From: an uncultured Synergistales bacterium
GTDB taxonomy: Bacteria; Synergistota; Synergistia; Synergistales; Aminobacteriaceae
Assembly (NCBI GenBank): GCA_905235395.1
Contig: CAJOLN010000004.1
Coordinates: forward strand, 1 to 41,700
DNA length: 41,700 nucleotides
Direction of reading: 5' to 3'
Position 1 is the stretch's first letter, and every line of letters begins with the position of its first letter. The position numbers and the translations under genes are program-made. Of the stretch, positions 9,609-19,306 are shown one piece after another. The notes under the pieces are model-generated. The model was not told where the DNA came from and made no database searches. It saw only the letters and a program-made list of their open reading frames with translations.

Positions 9609-10724
9609 ATTTTCACTTTTCACTTTTGGTTTTCTTTTTTTCGATTGCCCTTCACGATTCACATTGTGATTCTGATTCTTCACTTTTGCTTTCTGCTTAG
9701 GCTTTGAATTCGCTAATGCTTCTTGTCTTGATGCTGACTGTCTGAATGATTTCGCATTCACCCTCATATTACGTCTTGCCTGCCTGGCCTTCTCTAAACG
9801 TTCGATTCTTTCCTGCGCTGCTTTCTTCTTCGCGGCAAGCTCCTTATCTACTCCCCATTCTTCTCCGTTGAGCACTGCCTCTTTGAAATCTGGAAATTCA
9901 GAAATTGAAACAGGTACAAGCCTTCCTGAAGGAAATCTTATATTCACTCGCTCATGTCCAACGTCTAAACTCTCAAGTGTATATATTCCCTTTTCAGTTT
10001 TTATTTTTGCACCAGGCCCGGGAAGTTTTGCCCACATTTCTGAATATAATTCCTGCTCGTATGACATGCAGCACATTAATCTTCCGCACAGTCCTGATAT
10101 TTTTGTCGGGTTCAATGCACTTCTCTGTTCCTTCACGATCTTTATGCTTATCGGCGAAAATCCTCTGAGCCAGTAACTACAGCAGCAAGGTCTTCCACAT
10201 GAAGCAATACCGTGAACTATTCTTGCTTCATCTCTTATTCCTATCTGACGCATTTCTATTCTCGTCCTGAATTCACGTGCAAGATCTCTCACATACGCAC
10301 GGAAATCTATTCTCTGTTCCGCCGTGAAGTAAAGATATAATTTTTTACGGTCAAGCATGTATTCAACATCAACAATTTTCATGGGCATATCATTAAACAT
10401 GAGAATCTCACGCGCACGTATCAAAACATTTTCTTCTTCCTGCCTGCACAAATAATACGTCTCAATGTCATTGATATCTGCCTCACGAACAAGTTCTACA
10501 TCCTGAAGCATTGCCTCTGTCGTTTCTTCATAGTGTGATATATCATTCTGATACCTTTCTTCCTGTTCATGACTTAATTGTCCTCCAGGCAGTCCCATTT
10601 CATAACCTCGTGATGTCTTCAGTATCAGCCACTTGTTATTATTCAGCTCTTTTTCATTTTTTAGTCTCACTAACCCTAAGTATCTGGGTTTACCAAATAT
10701 CGTTAAGTATACGTTCAATTTCAT
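9591..10724 (-). CDS. ricT: PSP1 domain protein, RicT/YaaT-like
   Basis: GHERVNIRFPSG, Cys-rich HGIASCGRPCCCSYWLRGFSPISIKIVKEQ...NPTKISGLCGRLMCCMSYEQELY; located in the tmk-yaaR-holB-yaaT order; basic C-terminal tail. Confidence 0.9.
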   Translation of the reverse strand: MKLNVYLTIFGKPRYLGLVRLKNEKELNNNKWLILKTSRGYEMGLPGGQLSHEQEERYQNDISHYEETTEAMLQDVELVREADINDIETYYLCRQEEENVLIRAREILMFNDMPMKIVDVEYMLDRKKLYLYFTAEQRIDFRAYVRDLAREFRTRIEMRQIGIRDEARIVHGIASCGRPCCCSYWLRGFSPISIKIVKEQRSALNPTKISGLCGRLMCCMSYEQELYSEMWAKLPGPGAKIKTEKGIYTLESLDVGHERVNIRFPSGRLVPVSISEFPDFKEAVLNGEEWGVDKELAAKKKAAQERIERLEKARQARRNMRVNAKSFRQSASRQEALANSKPKQKAKVKNQNHNVNREGQSKKRKPKVKSENTKKEG

Positions 10725-11400
10725 TGCTTCTTTCTTTAAGTGTCAGTATTATTATGTCGCTCATCATTGCCGGAGATAAATTTTTCATGTCGTTTAAGAG
10801 TTTCAGCCTGCATATCTTATCTGCAAGAACAAAATCATTTTCACTCACAGCGTAATTTGTCCATGCCTCAAGATCTCCGGATATAATATCAGCATCTTTC
10901 TTTCGTGATAACCATTCAAGCCACTCAGATTCATTCTCCGGAGGCTTTGATGATTCAACTTCCTCATCAGACACAAGAACATTGAATCTCGATCTGCTTC
11001 TCAGAGTTCCGAGAAAGAATTTTGCATCGTCCATTAGAAATAATATATATGCATGCGCTGGCGGTTCCTCTGAAAGTTTAAGCAAACTGTTTCCCGCATT
11101 GGGATTCAATCTTCCTGCATTCATGATTACACCAAAACGTTTATCTGATTCTAAAGGCATAAGCGAAATATCCTGAATGAAATTTCTGCATGTATCTATG
11201 TCTGGTGATTTTTCTATTCCTATGATGATTAAATCAGGGTGTGATTGTCTGTAACTTCCGAGAATGATTTCTGCAAGCGATTTTATTATTTCATCATGCC
11301 ATTTCGACGGTGATACTATTGCTCTCGTATGCGGAATATTTCCGGCTTCAGTCTCGCGTAATATTTCCTGCCACCTTACATTAAAAGCGAGATCAGACAA
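10690..11400 (-). CDS. holB: DNA polymerase III delta' subunit-like (truncated AAA+ clamp-loader family)
   Basis: RFGVIMNAGRLNPNAGNSLLKLSEEPPAHAYILFLMDDAKFFLGTLRSRSRF; conserved syntenic position between yaaR-like and ricT-like genes. Confidence 0.8.
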   Translation of the reverse strand: MSDLAFNVRWQEILRETEAGNIPHTRAIVSPSKWHDEIIKSLAEIILGSYRQSHPDLIIIGIEKSPDIDTCRNFIQDISLMPLESDKRFGVIMNAGRLNPNAGNSLLKLSEEPPAHAYILFLMDDAKFFLGTLRSRSRFNVLVSDEEVESSKPPENESEWLEWLSRKKDADIISGDLEAWTNYAVSENDFVLADKICRLKLLNDMKNLSPAMMSDIIILTLKERSNEIERILNDIW

Positions 11401-11846
11401 CCTTTTATTTCCTCCATTATTGATAGTGCCTTCGTCCTGTCTCCTTCATACTTGAATGCCTCTTCAAGTTCGTCCATCATCTTTTCTGTCCGCTCAATCG
11501 TTATGTAAAGTTTTCGGTCAGTCTTTCGCCACCGCATATCACGCTTGATTCGCAAACCTTGTGATGCACGTTTGAGAAGTTCAGTCAAGACACTTCGGTA
11601 TTCTTCGATTAGTCTTCCGCCGGGGAAAACTGATAACCTGTCTGAGAGTTCATATAACTGGTCAAGCAAATCTTCAAGCTCTGAACTCTCCATTGCTGAC
11701 TCAAACGAAAAAGGATTTGTACTCGTTATCGCTTCTGTGGGTGTACTATGATGACCTGTGCTTGATCCTCCCGATTCGATTCGCGTCTGAGGTGATGATG
11801 ACGGGGTGTTACTTCCTCCGCGTTTTATCTGAACTGGCCCGCTCAT
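11376..11846 (-). CDS. YaaR-like (DUF327) protein
   Basis: LEDLLDQLYELSDRLSVFPGGRLIEEYRSVLTELLKRASQGLRIKRDMRWRKTDRKLYITIERTEKMMDEL; position adjacent to tmk/holB. Confidence 0.75.
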   Translation of the reverse strand: MSGPVQIKRGGSNTPSSSPQTRIESGGSSTGHHSTPTEAITSTNPFSFESAMESSELEDLLDQLYELSDRLSVFPGGRLIEEYRSVLTELLKRASQGLRIKRDMRWRKTDRKLYITIERTEKMMDELEEAFKYEGDRTKALSIMEEIKGCLISLLM

Positions 11847-12418
11847 AGTCGTTTCTCCAATTCCGTTTTTATTTTCGCAAACACTTCTGATTCGTTCATG
11901 TCCGAACAGTGAATCACAATATAGCCTTCAAGATTAAGATAGCAATCTGATACACGCTTCATGAGTTCGAGACCCTCAGCTTCAAATTTATCGTTCAGAT
12001 TATGACGCTGAATTACTCTCGAATATGCAAGCTCAGGATTTATTTCAAGCAATATCTTCACGTCAGGCTCAGGGAAATTACACGAGGCAATTATGTTTTT
12101 CACATGAGAGATTTTCAGGCCATGACCTCCGCACTGATACGCAAGTGTAGAATCATTATAGCGTTCGCAGATTACATTATGACCTTCATTGAGTGCAGGA
12201 AGAATTACGCGATTCAAATGTTCGGCTCTGTCTGCAAGAAACAATAACAGCTCTGACATCGGAGATATTCCTTTGCCCGAAAGTATGAACTCCCTGAATG
12301 AATACGGCTCATATGTTCGTATGGTCTTGGTGCGTGTGTGTTCTTCAAGCCATTCTGAAAGCCTCTGTGATTGCGTTGATTTGCCTGAACCGTCAATGCC
12401 TTCAATCGTTATGAACAT
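11843..12418 (-). CDS. tmk: dTMP kinase
   Basis: MFITIEGIDGSGKSTQSQRLSEWL, LLLFLADRAEHLNRVILPALNEGHNVICERYNDSTLAYQ. Confidence 0.95.
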   Translation of the reverse strand: MFITIEGIDGSGKSTQSQRLSEWLEEHTRTKTIRTYEPYSFREFILSGKGISPMSELLLFLADRAEHLNRVILPALNEGHNVICERYNDSTLAYQCGGHGLKISHVKNIIASCNFPEPDVKILLEINPELAYSRVIQRHNLNDKFEAEGLELMKRVSDCYLNLEGYIVIHCSDMNESEVFAKIKTELEKRL

Positions 12419-14102
12419 TGATTAACCTCTTCATCATTCCGTCGATGAAATATTCTGTGCTGTATATCTTCAATGTACCCTCTTTGATTCTTCGTGCTTT
12501 AGTTTCGCTGAGATATTCCTGTTCTTCGGGTAACAAATCGGGATCATGATCTGCATTTCTGTTAAGTTTATTCTTTATTGCCTTCTTCAATGCTTCGGCT
12601 AAGTTGTCATTGTTCAGCTCAATTATTATTTCGTTATTCGCATCAATGGCTTTGAGTTCAACAAGCATTCTTTCGAGGCTGTTTATGCTCTTCAGTCCTT
12701 CCTCTACTGCCGCAGATGATAATGGCTCAACACTTCCTCCGCGAACAATAAGTTCAGTTACTCCTGATGCACTATCTGGTATTCTCATTTTGAATCTCTG
12801 TTCTATGAGTCCTTTTCTCCATTTTCTGAGTTTCACCTTCACTTCAATTTCTTCTCCTGCTTTTGCATTCTTCACTGTCTCTACGTCCTCAATGATCAGC
12901 ACTTTGGGTTGTTGTGTCGCCTCAACAGTAACAGTGAATCCTACGGGCAGTGTATCTTTGAATGGCTGAGTGAGATACGCATTGATTATTTTTGTTGCTT
13001 GAGTGAACGCATTCGATACTATGTTGTCTTCAGAGAAAAATATCTCTGTGCGTGACCAGCCTTTTGGTACATTCCTGCCTTCTATGCGAAGATTTACGCG
13101 CATTGTTCCCTGACCTTTACGTCCCCATGATTCTTCTGCCAGTGCCGTGAATGCTCCTGAAAGTAATGTATGACTCATGAATTCATCTGCCGCAACACGG
13201 AAATTAAATTTTCGTTCGGTCTTTGAATCTAAATCACGAAAAACAAAATTCCCTGCTACAGACTGCGCATAATATCCAAATTTTCCTCCTATAGCCGCTT
13301 CTCTGTCCTGCGTTATCGTTCCTATTATGCCTTCTGCACTCGCGAGTTTGAAAGGGAATTCATAGCTGTCTATCGTGTCATGAATGAATGTTTTCGCGGC
13401 CATGTATGACGCATTCCCTCTCTTCAATAATGAATGACCAAACGCAAGAAATCTTCCGGACTTATCGACAGCAGTCACTACTCCTACAGCACCAACTTCA
13501 ATATCTCCCCACACAAGCAATGCAGAAATTGAATCGCCTGGACGTAATGCTGCGTCAGTGATTCCTGTCATGCCTGATGATGATGATATTCCCTGTACCG
13601 CATTTATTCCCAGAGATGAAAGCATATCTTTCACCGCAGGAGTGTTTATGTTCAATCCTGAGACCGTGAATGTGTCCGTGAATTTCTCATTAGTTCTGTC
13701 TGAATGTTCATCAGGGTAATCAAATATTTTCATCATTGATTCAATCGGCGTTACAATTGCAAATTTCTGTGTGCTCTTTTCCCAACCTGAACGTACTGCT
13801 CCTGCAAGCCTGCCGTTAATATACAATGGTGAACCTGACATGCCTTGTGAAAGTTTATGCGGGCCTGTGAACTGAATCAGAATCTCATCTGTTACTTCAA
13901 CGCCTGGTTTCTTCGGTGATATGCTTACTATTTTTACTGGCATCTTAACTTTTGAATATCCCCTCAAGACAGTAAGAACATAACCACTCATGCCGGGTTT
14001 TATGTTTTTCACTGGAATAATTTTTTCATCTGGGGTAAACGCATATGCACATGATGATATTAGAAGCAGAATCAATAACGCACAAAATTTTTTTATTTTC
14101 AT
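12402..14102 (-). CDS. SpoIVB-peptidase-type (S55) domain protein, exported
   Basis: Signal peptide; IPVKNIKPGMSGYVLTVLRG; LSQGMSGSPLYINGRLAGAV (Ser motif); GRFLAFGHSLLKRG (His motif); FKLASAEGIIGTITQDREAAIGG. Confidence 0.82.
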   Translation of the reverse strand: MKIKKFCALLILLLISSCAYAFTPDEKIIPVKNIKPGMSGYVLTVLRGYSKVKMPVKIVSISPKKPGVEVTDEILIQFTGPHKLSQGMSGSPLYINGRLAGAVRSGWEKSTQKFAIVTPIESMMKIFDYPDEHSDRTNEKFTDTFTVSGLNINTPAVKDMLSSLGINAVQGISSSSGMTGITDAALRPGDSISALLVWGDIEVGAVGVVTAVDKSGRFLAFGHSLLKRGNASYMAAKTFIHDTIDSYEFPFKLASAEGIIGTITQDREAAIGGKFGYYAQSVAGNFVFRDLDSKTERKFNFRVAADEFMSHTLLSGAFTALAEESWGRKGQGTMRVNLRIEGRNVPKGWSRTEIFFSEDNIVSNAFTQATKIINAYLTQPFKDTLPVGFTVTVEATQQPKVLIIEDVETVKNAKAGEEIEVKVKLRKWRKGLIEQRFKMRIPDSASGVTELIVRGGSVEPLSSAAVEEGLKSINSLERMLVELKAIDANNEIIIELNNDNLAEALKKAIKNKLNRNADHDPDLLPEEQEYLSETKARRIKEGTLKIYSTEYFIDGMMKRLINVHND

Positions 14103-15203
14103 TGTCTCTCTCTTGCTTTCTGACGGAGATATTCCATTATGAAATCATTGATGTCTCCGTCCAACACTGACTGTATATTTCCCTTTTCAAAGTTAGTTCT
14201 GTGATCTTTCACCATTGTGTACGGGTGAAGAACATAACTTCTAATCTGACTTCCCCATGTTGATTCTTTTTTCTCGCCTACAACTGATGATAATTCTTCT
14301 TCACGTTCACGCAATGCTAGTTCATATAGTCTGCTGGTCAGGACATGCATACACATCTGACGGTTCATGTGCTGGCTTCGTTCGTTTTGACACGTTACTA
14401 CGATTCCCGTTGGAATATGTGTTATGCGAACTGCTGAATCTGTCCTGTTAACATACTGACCTCCTGCACCTGATGCCCTGAACGTATCGATTTTCAAATC
14501 TTCGGGTTTAATCTCAACGTCAACATCATCACTGAATTCCGGTGACACTAAGACTGATGCAAAGCTGGTGTGTCTTCTGTGCGCAGAATCAAACGGTGAT
14601 ATTCTCACGAGTCTGTGAACTCCTCTTTCTGCTTTCAGAAAGCCGTATGCATATTCTCCCTGCACTAATATCGTCGCGCTCTTTATACCGTCTCCTTCAT
14701 CTGTTGCTGCCTCGATGACATTTGTTTTGAAGTTCTCGCGTTCACAGTAACGAAGATACATGCGCATTAACATTCCTGCCCAGTCCTGTGAGTCTAATCC
14801 TCCTGAGCCTGAATGAATCATCAAGATTGCGTTTGATGAATCATGAGGTTCATTGAGGAGCAATAAGAGATTCAAACGTTCGAGTTCATTCTTGAGGTCT
14901 GAAGCTCTGTGATTAAATTCTGATTCGAGTTCTGCGTCTTCATTTTCATCAAGAAGTTCTGATAGTGTATTCAATTCTCCATACTCTGCATTAATGTGCC
15001 TGTAGCTTTCGAGTTTTGCATTCACTGATGATAATTCCTTCAGCGTATCTTCATGGCCTTCCTGATTCCAAAAATCTGATTGAGAAGTTATGCGTGTGAG
15101 TTCATTTGATTTTGTTTCGAGTGCATTGAGGTCAAAGACTATCCTGCCACGTTTGAATAGACGTATGCAGTTCTTCCAGTTCTGATTTGATATTTAGATT
15201 CAT
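14099..15203 (-). CDS. prfB: Peptide chain release factor 2, expressed through a +1 programmed frameshift
   Basis: Main ORF 14099-15025 has GSGSGGLDSQDWAGML and RASGAGGQYVNRTDSAVRITHIPTGIVV (GGQ). Upstream zero-frame MNLNIKSELEELHTSIQTWQDSL ends at CTT TGA C (minus strand 15137-15131) and continues in +1 as DLNALETKSNELTRITSQSDFWNQEGHEDTLKELSSVNAKLESYR. Confidence 0.95.
15131..15137 (-). promoter_or_regulatory. RF2 +1 programmed frameshift site CTTTGAC with SD-like AGGA just upstream
   Basis: Minus strand ...CAG GAT AGT CTT TGA CCT CAA...; + strand shows GTCAAAG at 15131-15137. Confidence 0.95.
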
Positions 15204-15322
15204 GAAATAAAATTTGCCTTTCAAGATTAGAATTAATTTGCTGAAATGATAACACACACGGACAAAAATATTCTCTGTTATACTTGTTGCAAAATATTTT
15301 TTGTCAGGAGGCTTTCATTCTC

Positions 15323-16945
15323 ATGGACATTCAAACTTTTTTTAACATTGCAGGAGGAGTTGCGTTATTCCTTTACGGCATTAAGTTAATGAGTGAAGCA
15401 TTGCAGTTCATAGCAGGCGACCATATGCGTAAACTCATCGGTACACTCACAAAAACTCCCCTTCGCGGAATCTTCGTAGGAATTCTCGTCACAGTTCTCA
15501 TTCAATCTTCAACAGGTACAACCGTTATGACAGTCAGCTTCGTAAACAGCGGCCTTCTGAATCTCACTCAGGCTATAGGAATCATAATGGGAGCTAACAT
15601 AGGAACAACCGTTACAGCACAAATCATTGCATTCAAGATAGAGGCGTTTGCATTGCCGTTAATCGCAATCGGTGTTGTGCTTTCAATGTTCAAAGTCAAA
15701 AAACAGATCGCTTATCTTGCAAGCGGTATCGTAGGGCTTGGCCTGCTCTTTATGGGAATGCAGTTCATCGAAAGTGCAGCAGGTGTAATCTCAGAACATA
15801 AAGACCTTCTCTTAATGCTAAGTGCTAATCCGTTCACAGGAGTTGTTGCAGGAATCATTTTAACGATTCTCATTCAGTCCAGTGCGGCAACAATTGGTTT
15901 AACAATGGCTCTTGCTTCTCAGGGTCTTATTGATCTTGACGCTGCTATTCCCATTATTCTCGGTACAAATTTAGGCACTACTCTTACGGTCATCGTTGTC
16001 TCAATGAGTGAAAGCAGACCAGCTAAACAGGCTGCAGCTGCTCACGTTCTCTTCAACCTCATAGGCTCGGTGCTATGTCTTCTTGTATTGCCGCTATATA
16101 AAGAGATAGTCGCAATGAGTGCAAGTGATATTGAACGTCAGATAGCGAACTCTCATATGATTTTCAACGTCATAATCACAATCGTATTCTTCCCGTTCGT
16201 ATCTCTTCTCGCAAAATTAATTGAAACATTGATTCCACTTAAACCCGAAAATAAACCAGACGGTGTTATGTATCTTGATCCTACACTCATCAATGTATCA
16301 ACTGTTTCTGCCGTTGCCGCAGTGAAAGATGAACTTATGCACATGGGAAGAATCATTTACGGAATGTTTGAACTGGTTCGCGAATCTTTCTTCAGCTATG
16401 ACCAAAATCAAATGGAAGATAGACTGAAGAGATTCAATTCGTATGAGCAGAGCATAAACACAATCACAAGAGCAATATCTGAATATGCATCGGAAATATG
16501 GCAAAGAGGAGTTTCTGATGACGTATCAACTGTTCTGGGCTGTTACGTGAATGCCTCGCTTGACCTCGAAAGAATAGGTGACAGGGCAGAAAATCTCATT
16601 GAAAGATGTGATTACATGGATAATTATTTGTCCAAAGACGCAATCGAAGAGTTCAGAGACATGTATGATACTACGATGTTAGCTGTCGGTACTTCAATGT
16701 CATCACTCAAAGATGAAAATGCAGGTGAAGCTCATGAAGTGATTGAAGACTTAGAGAAGCGTATCGACAATCAAGAACGCACATACAGAAAGAATCATAT
16801 TGAGAGATTAAATCGCGGTGAATGTGATCCTGAAAAAGGCGTGAACTACATTACGTTACTGAGCAACCTTGAGAGAATTGGCGACCACAGCAACAACATA
16901 GCAGGCTACACGCTCGATATAATTTCGGTAAATGAGAGGGCATGA
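15323..16945 (+). CDS. Na/Pi cotransporter family protein with C-terminal PhoU-like domain
   Basis: GGVALFLYGIKLMSEALQFIAGDHMRKLIGTLTKTPLRGIFVGILVTVLIQSSTGTTVMTVSFVNSGLL; second QSSAATIGLTMAL repeat; C-terminal PhoU-like helices. ATG at 15323 is preceded by CAGGAGG, preferred over 15284. Confidence 0.93.
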   Translation: MDIQTFFNIAGGVALFLYGIKLMSEALQFIAGDHMRKLIGTLTKTPLRGIFVGILVTVLIQSSTGTTVMTVSFVNSGLLNLTQAIGIIMGANIGTTVTAQIIAFKIEAFALPLIAIGVVLSMFKVKKQIAYLASGIVGLGLLFMGMQFIESAAGVISEHKDLLLMLSANPFTGVVAGIILTILIQSSAATIGLTMALASQGLIDLDAAIPIILGTNLGTTLTVIVVSMSESRPAKQAAAAHVLFNLIGSVLCLLVLPLYKEIVAMSASDIERQIANSHMIFNVIITIVFFPFVSLLAKLIETLIPLKPENKPDGVMYLDPTLINVSTVSAVAAVKDELMHMGRIIYGMFELVRESFFSYDQNQMEDRLKRFNSYEQSINTITRAISEYASEIWQRGVSDDVSTVLGCYVNASLDLERIGDRAENLIERCDYMDNYLSKDAIEEFRDMYDTTMLAVGTSMSSLKDENAGEAHEVIEDLEKRIDNQERTYRKNHIERLNRGECDPEKGVNYITLLSNLERIGDHSNNIAGYTLDIISVNERA

Positions 16946-19182
16946 AAAAATTTCTGCTTTCAATCGTAATTCTTATTGCAGGAGTGTTCTTGTTCTTATG
17001 GTTCAGCATAGACATCAATCCTGAACGCATTACAACTATATATGGCTCTCCTGCACTCTATGATATCAACGGCAAATTATTTCACGTGAGGTTGTCGCCT
17101 GATTCAGAGTGGCAGATTCAAATTCCGTTGAACGAAATGGGAAAATGGCTTCCGTTGGTGGCAGTTAATGCTGAAGACGGAAGATTCTTCTCTCATCCGG
17201 GAATTGATGTTATTGCATTAATGCGCGCATTCTTTCAGGATATTACGCGAGGACGTGTTGTGTCAGGAGCGTCAACGATAACGAGTCAGGTTATACGAAT
17301 GGCAGTATCAGAACGTGAAAGACGAAAACGTACACCTGTAACGAAAATTCGGGAATTCATAATGGCATTGAAGATTGAACGTGAACTCACAAAAGAACAA
17401 ATTCTTGAATGCTATTTGAATCTCGCTCCCTTCGGCGGAAATATTCGAGGTGTACAGGCAGCCTCGTTAATCTATTTCGGAAAGTCTGCATCACAAATCT
17501 CACCAGGTGAAGCATGTCTCTTAATCGGAATGCTCAAAGGCCCTACGCTTTACCGCCCAGACCTTAAACCTTCAGCCGCAAAAAGAAGACGCAATAGCAT
17601 AATCGCACTCATGGAACATAAGAACGTCTTCACCCACGAAGAAGCAAGACGCGCTTATCTCGAAGAATTACCAGGACGAAAATTTGAATTGCCTTCGAGG
17701 GCATGGCATTATTCGGAATTAATGTTCAGTCAGAATCCTCAGCATTCACAGAGATATGATACGACATTGAATCTCGAAATACAGACGAAACTTGAAGCAA
17801 TACTCAGGCAATCACTCAATGAATTTCCAAAACACATAACGCTATCTGCGGGCATAGTAGACAATAAGACTGCGGAATTATCAGCGTGGGCAGGCAATGC
17901 AAGATTCAGCTACAAATCTGATTCGTCATCTTCATCATGGGTAGACTGCGGAAGAGCACCACGTTCACCAGGCTCAACACTTAAACCTTTTGCATATCTC
18001 TGCGCAATCGAACAGGGCATATTAACTCCTTCAACTTTGCTTGCTGATACTTCTGCGGCATTCTCCGGACGTGCACCAAGAAATTTTGATCTTCAATATC
18101 GCGGAGCAGTTACAGCACGTTCTGCACTTTCTGAATCTCTCAATGCTCCTGCTGTTCGTGTATTGCGTTTTGCCGGCAATGATAACGTTTTGAATCTCAT
18201 GCGCGAGGCAGGGCTTCGTCATTTGAATCAGTCATCAAAATATTACGGTGACAGTTTGATTCTCGGAGGCTGTGATGTAACTCTTCTTGAGGAACTCGAA
18301 GCATACACTGTGATTGCCTCATTTGGAATTCACAGACCTTTACGATTGTTGCAGGAAGCTCCTGTTATTGACGGAAGGTTAGCGAGTGCTGAAGGCTGCT
18401 GGCTCATATCGGACATTCTGATTCACAGAGGAGAACTTTCAATGCTTGCACGTAATACACTCGGTGCGAAATGGCGTGTTGCATTGAAGACGGGAACATC
18501 ATATGGTCTTCGTGACGCGTGGGCTGCCGCTTGGACTCCTGATTACACGGTTGTAGTGTGGGCAGGAAACCCTGAAGGAGAATCTTGGCCTGGTCTTGTC
18601 GGTGCGAGGGCATCTGCTCCTGTTGCAGTGAAAATTCTGCGTTCCGTGTCGCCTAAATCAGAATGGTACGATAAACCAAATGGTCTCACTCTCACGAAAG
18701 TATGTGCACTTTCAGGAAAACCTCCGACTGCGTTATGTCCGTCATTAAAATATGAATGGGCAATCAATGGCGTAACTAAAACTTTTCCGTGTAACATGCA
18801 CGTGATAAAAGCAGGTCAGTCAGTCGTGAATATGCCTGCGGGATTCAGTGAGAGCCTCAAAAATAATAATGAACGAATCGATATCAATAAAAAAAGTTCA
18901 GGTTTAAGTATCATATCTCCAATACCGGGAGCATCATACTTCGCTGCACCACTCGACACTGAAAGAAAAATTCCAATGAAGGCAGAAGGTGCAAAAGGAC
19001 GTTTATGGTGGTATCTCGACGGAGTATATATCGGTTCGTCTGAAGGTAACAGCACATTCTTTCATGATGTTCCTGACGGTGAACATGTAATAAGTGCCGC
19101 AGATGAAGCAGGACATTCTGCAAAAGTTGATGTGAAAGTGTTCACGCCAGGCAGAAAAACTCATAGTGAATTGCTGTTTTGA
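16942..19182 (+). CDS. pbpC: Penicillin-binding protein 1C
   Basis: GT51: NAEDGRFFSHPGID...SGASTITSQVIRM; transpeptidase: RSPGSTLKPFAYLCAIEQG, ALKTGTSYGLRDAWAAAWTPDYTVVVWAGNPEG; C-terminal BiPBP domain. Confidence 0.95.
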   Translation: MKKFLLSIVILIAGVFLFLWFSIDINPERITTIYGSPALYDINGKLFHVRLSPDSEWQIQIPLNEMGKWLPLVAVNAEDGRFFSHPGIDVIALMRAFFQDITRGRVVSGASTITSQVIRMAVSERERRKRTPVTKIREFIMALKIERELTKEQILECYLNLAPFGGNIRGVQAASLIYFGKSASQISPGEACLLIGMLKGPTLYRPDLKPSAAKRRRNSIIALMEHKNVFTHEEARRAYLEELPGRKFELPSRAWHYSELMFSQNPQHSQRYDTTLNLEIQTKLEAILRQSLNEFPKHITLSAGIVDNKTAELSAWAGNARFSYKSDSSSSSWVDCGRAPRSPGSTLKPFAYLCAIEQGILTPSTLLADTSAAFSGRAPRNFDLQYRGAVTARSALSESLNAPAVRVLRFAGNDNVLNLMREAGLRHLNQSSKYYGDSLILGGCDVTLLEELEAYTVIASFGIHRPLRLLQEAPVIDGRLASAEGCWLISDILIHRGELSMLARNTLGAKWRVALKTGTSYGLRDAWAAAWTPDYTVVVWAGNPEGESWPGLVGARASAPVAVKILRSVSPKSEWYDKPNGLTLTKVCALSGKPPTALCPSLKYEWAINGVTKTFPCNMHVIKAGQSVVNMPAGFSESLKNNNERIDINKKSSGLSIISPIPGASYFAAPLDTERKIPMKAEGAKGRLWWYLDGVYIGSSEGNSTFFHDVPDGEHVISAADEAGHSAKVDVKVFTPGRKTHSELLF

Positions 19183-19306
19183 TTTCTGAACTGTCCTCCC
19201 GAAAATATAATATATAATGAATTTCATTGAATTTTGAATTTCAACCCATATTGACGGGTTTATATATAAATATTTTTTTAAAAATTTCAAAAAGGGAGGC
19301 AAAATT

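Noticed and set aside
12604-12969. 121-aa plus-strand ORF opposite the S55 gene
   Set aside because: Antisense Ser-rich shadow ORF without plausible start context.
12402-14102. S55/SpoIVB domain as evidence for sporulation
   Set aside because: S55 domain proteins occur in many non-sporulating bacteria, and no other sporulation genes are visible.
19243-19290. AACCC-atattgac-GGGTT hairpin followed by A/T-rich DNA upstream of RNase J
   Set aside because: Stem is only 5 bp; possible weak terminator of pbpC or leader element but not strong enough to call.
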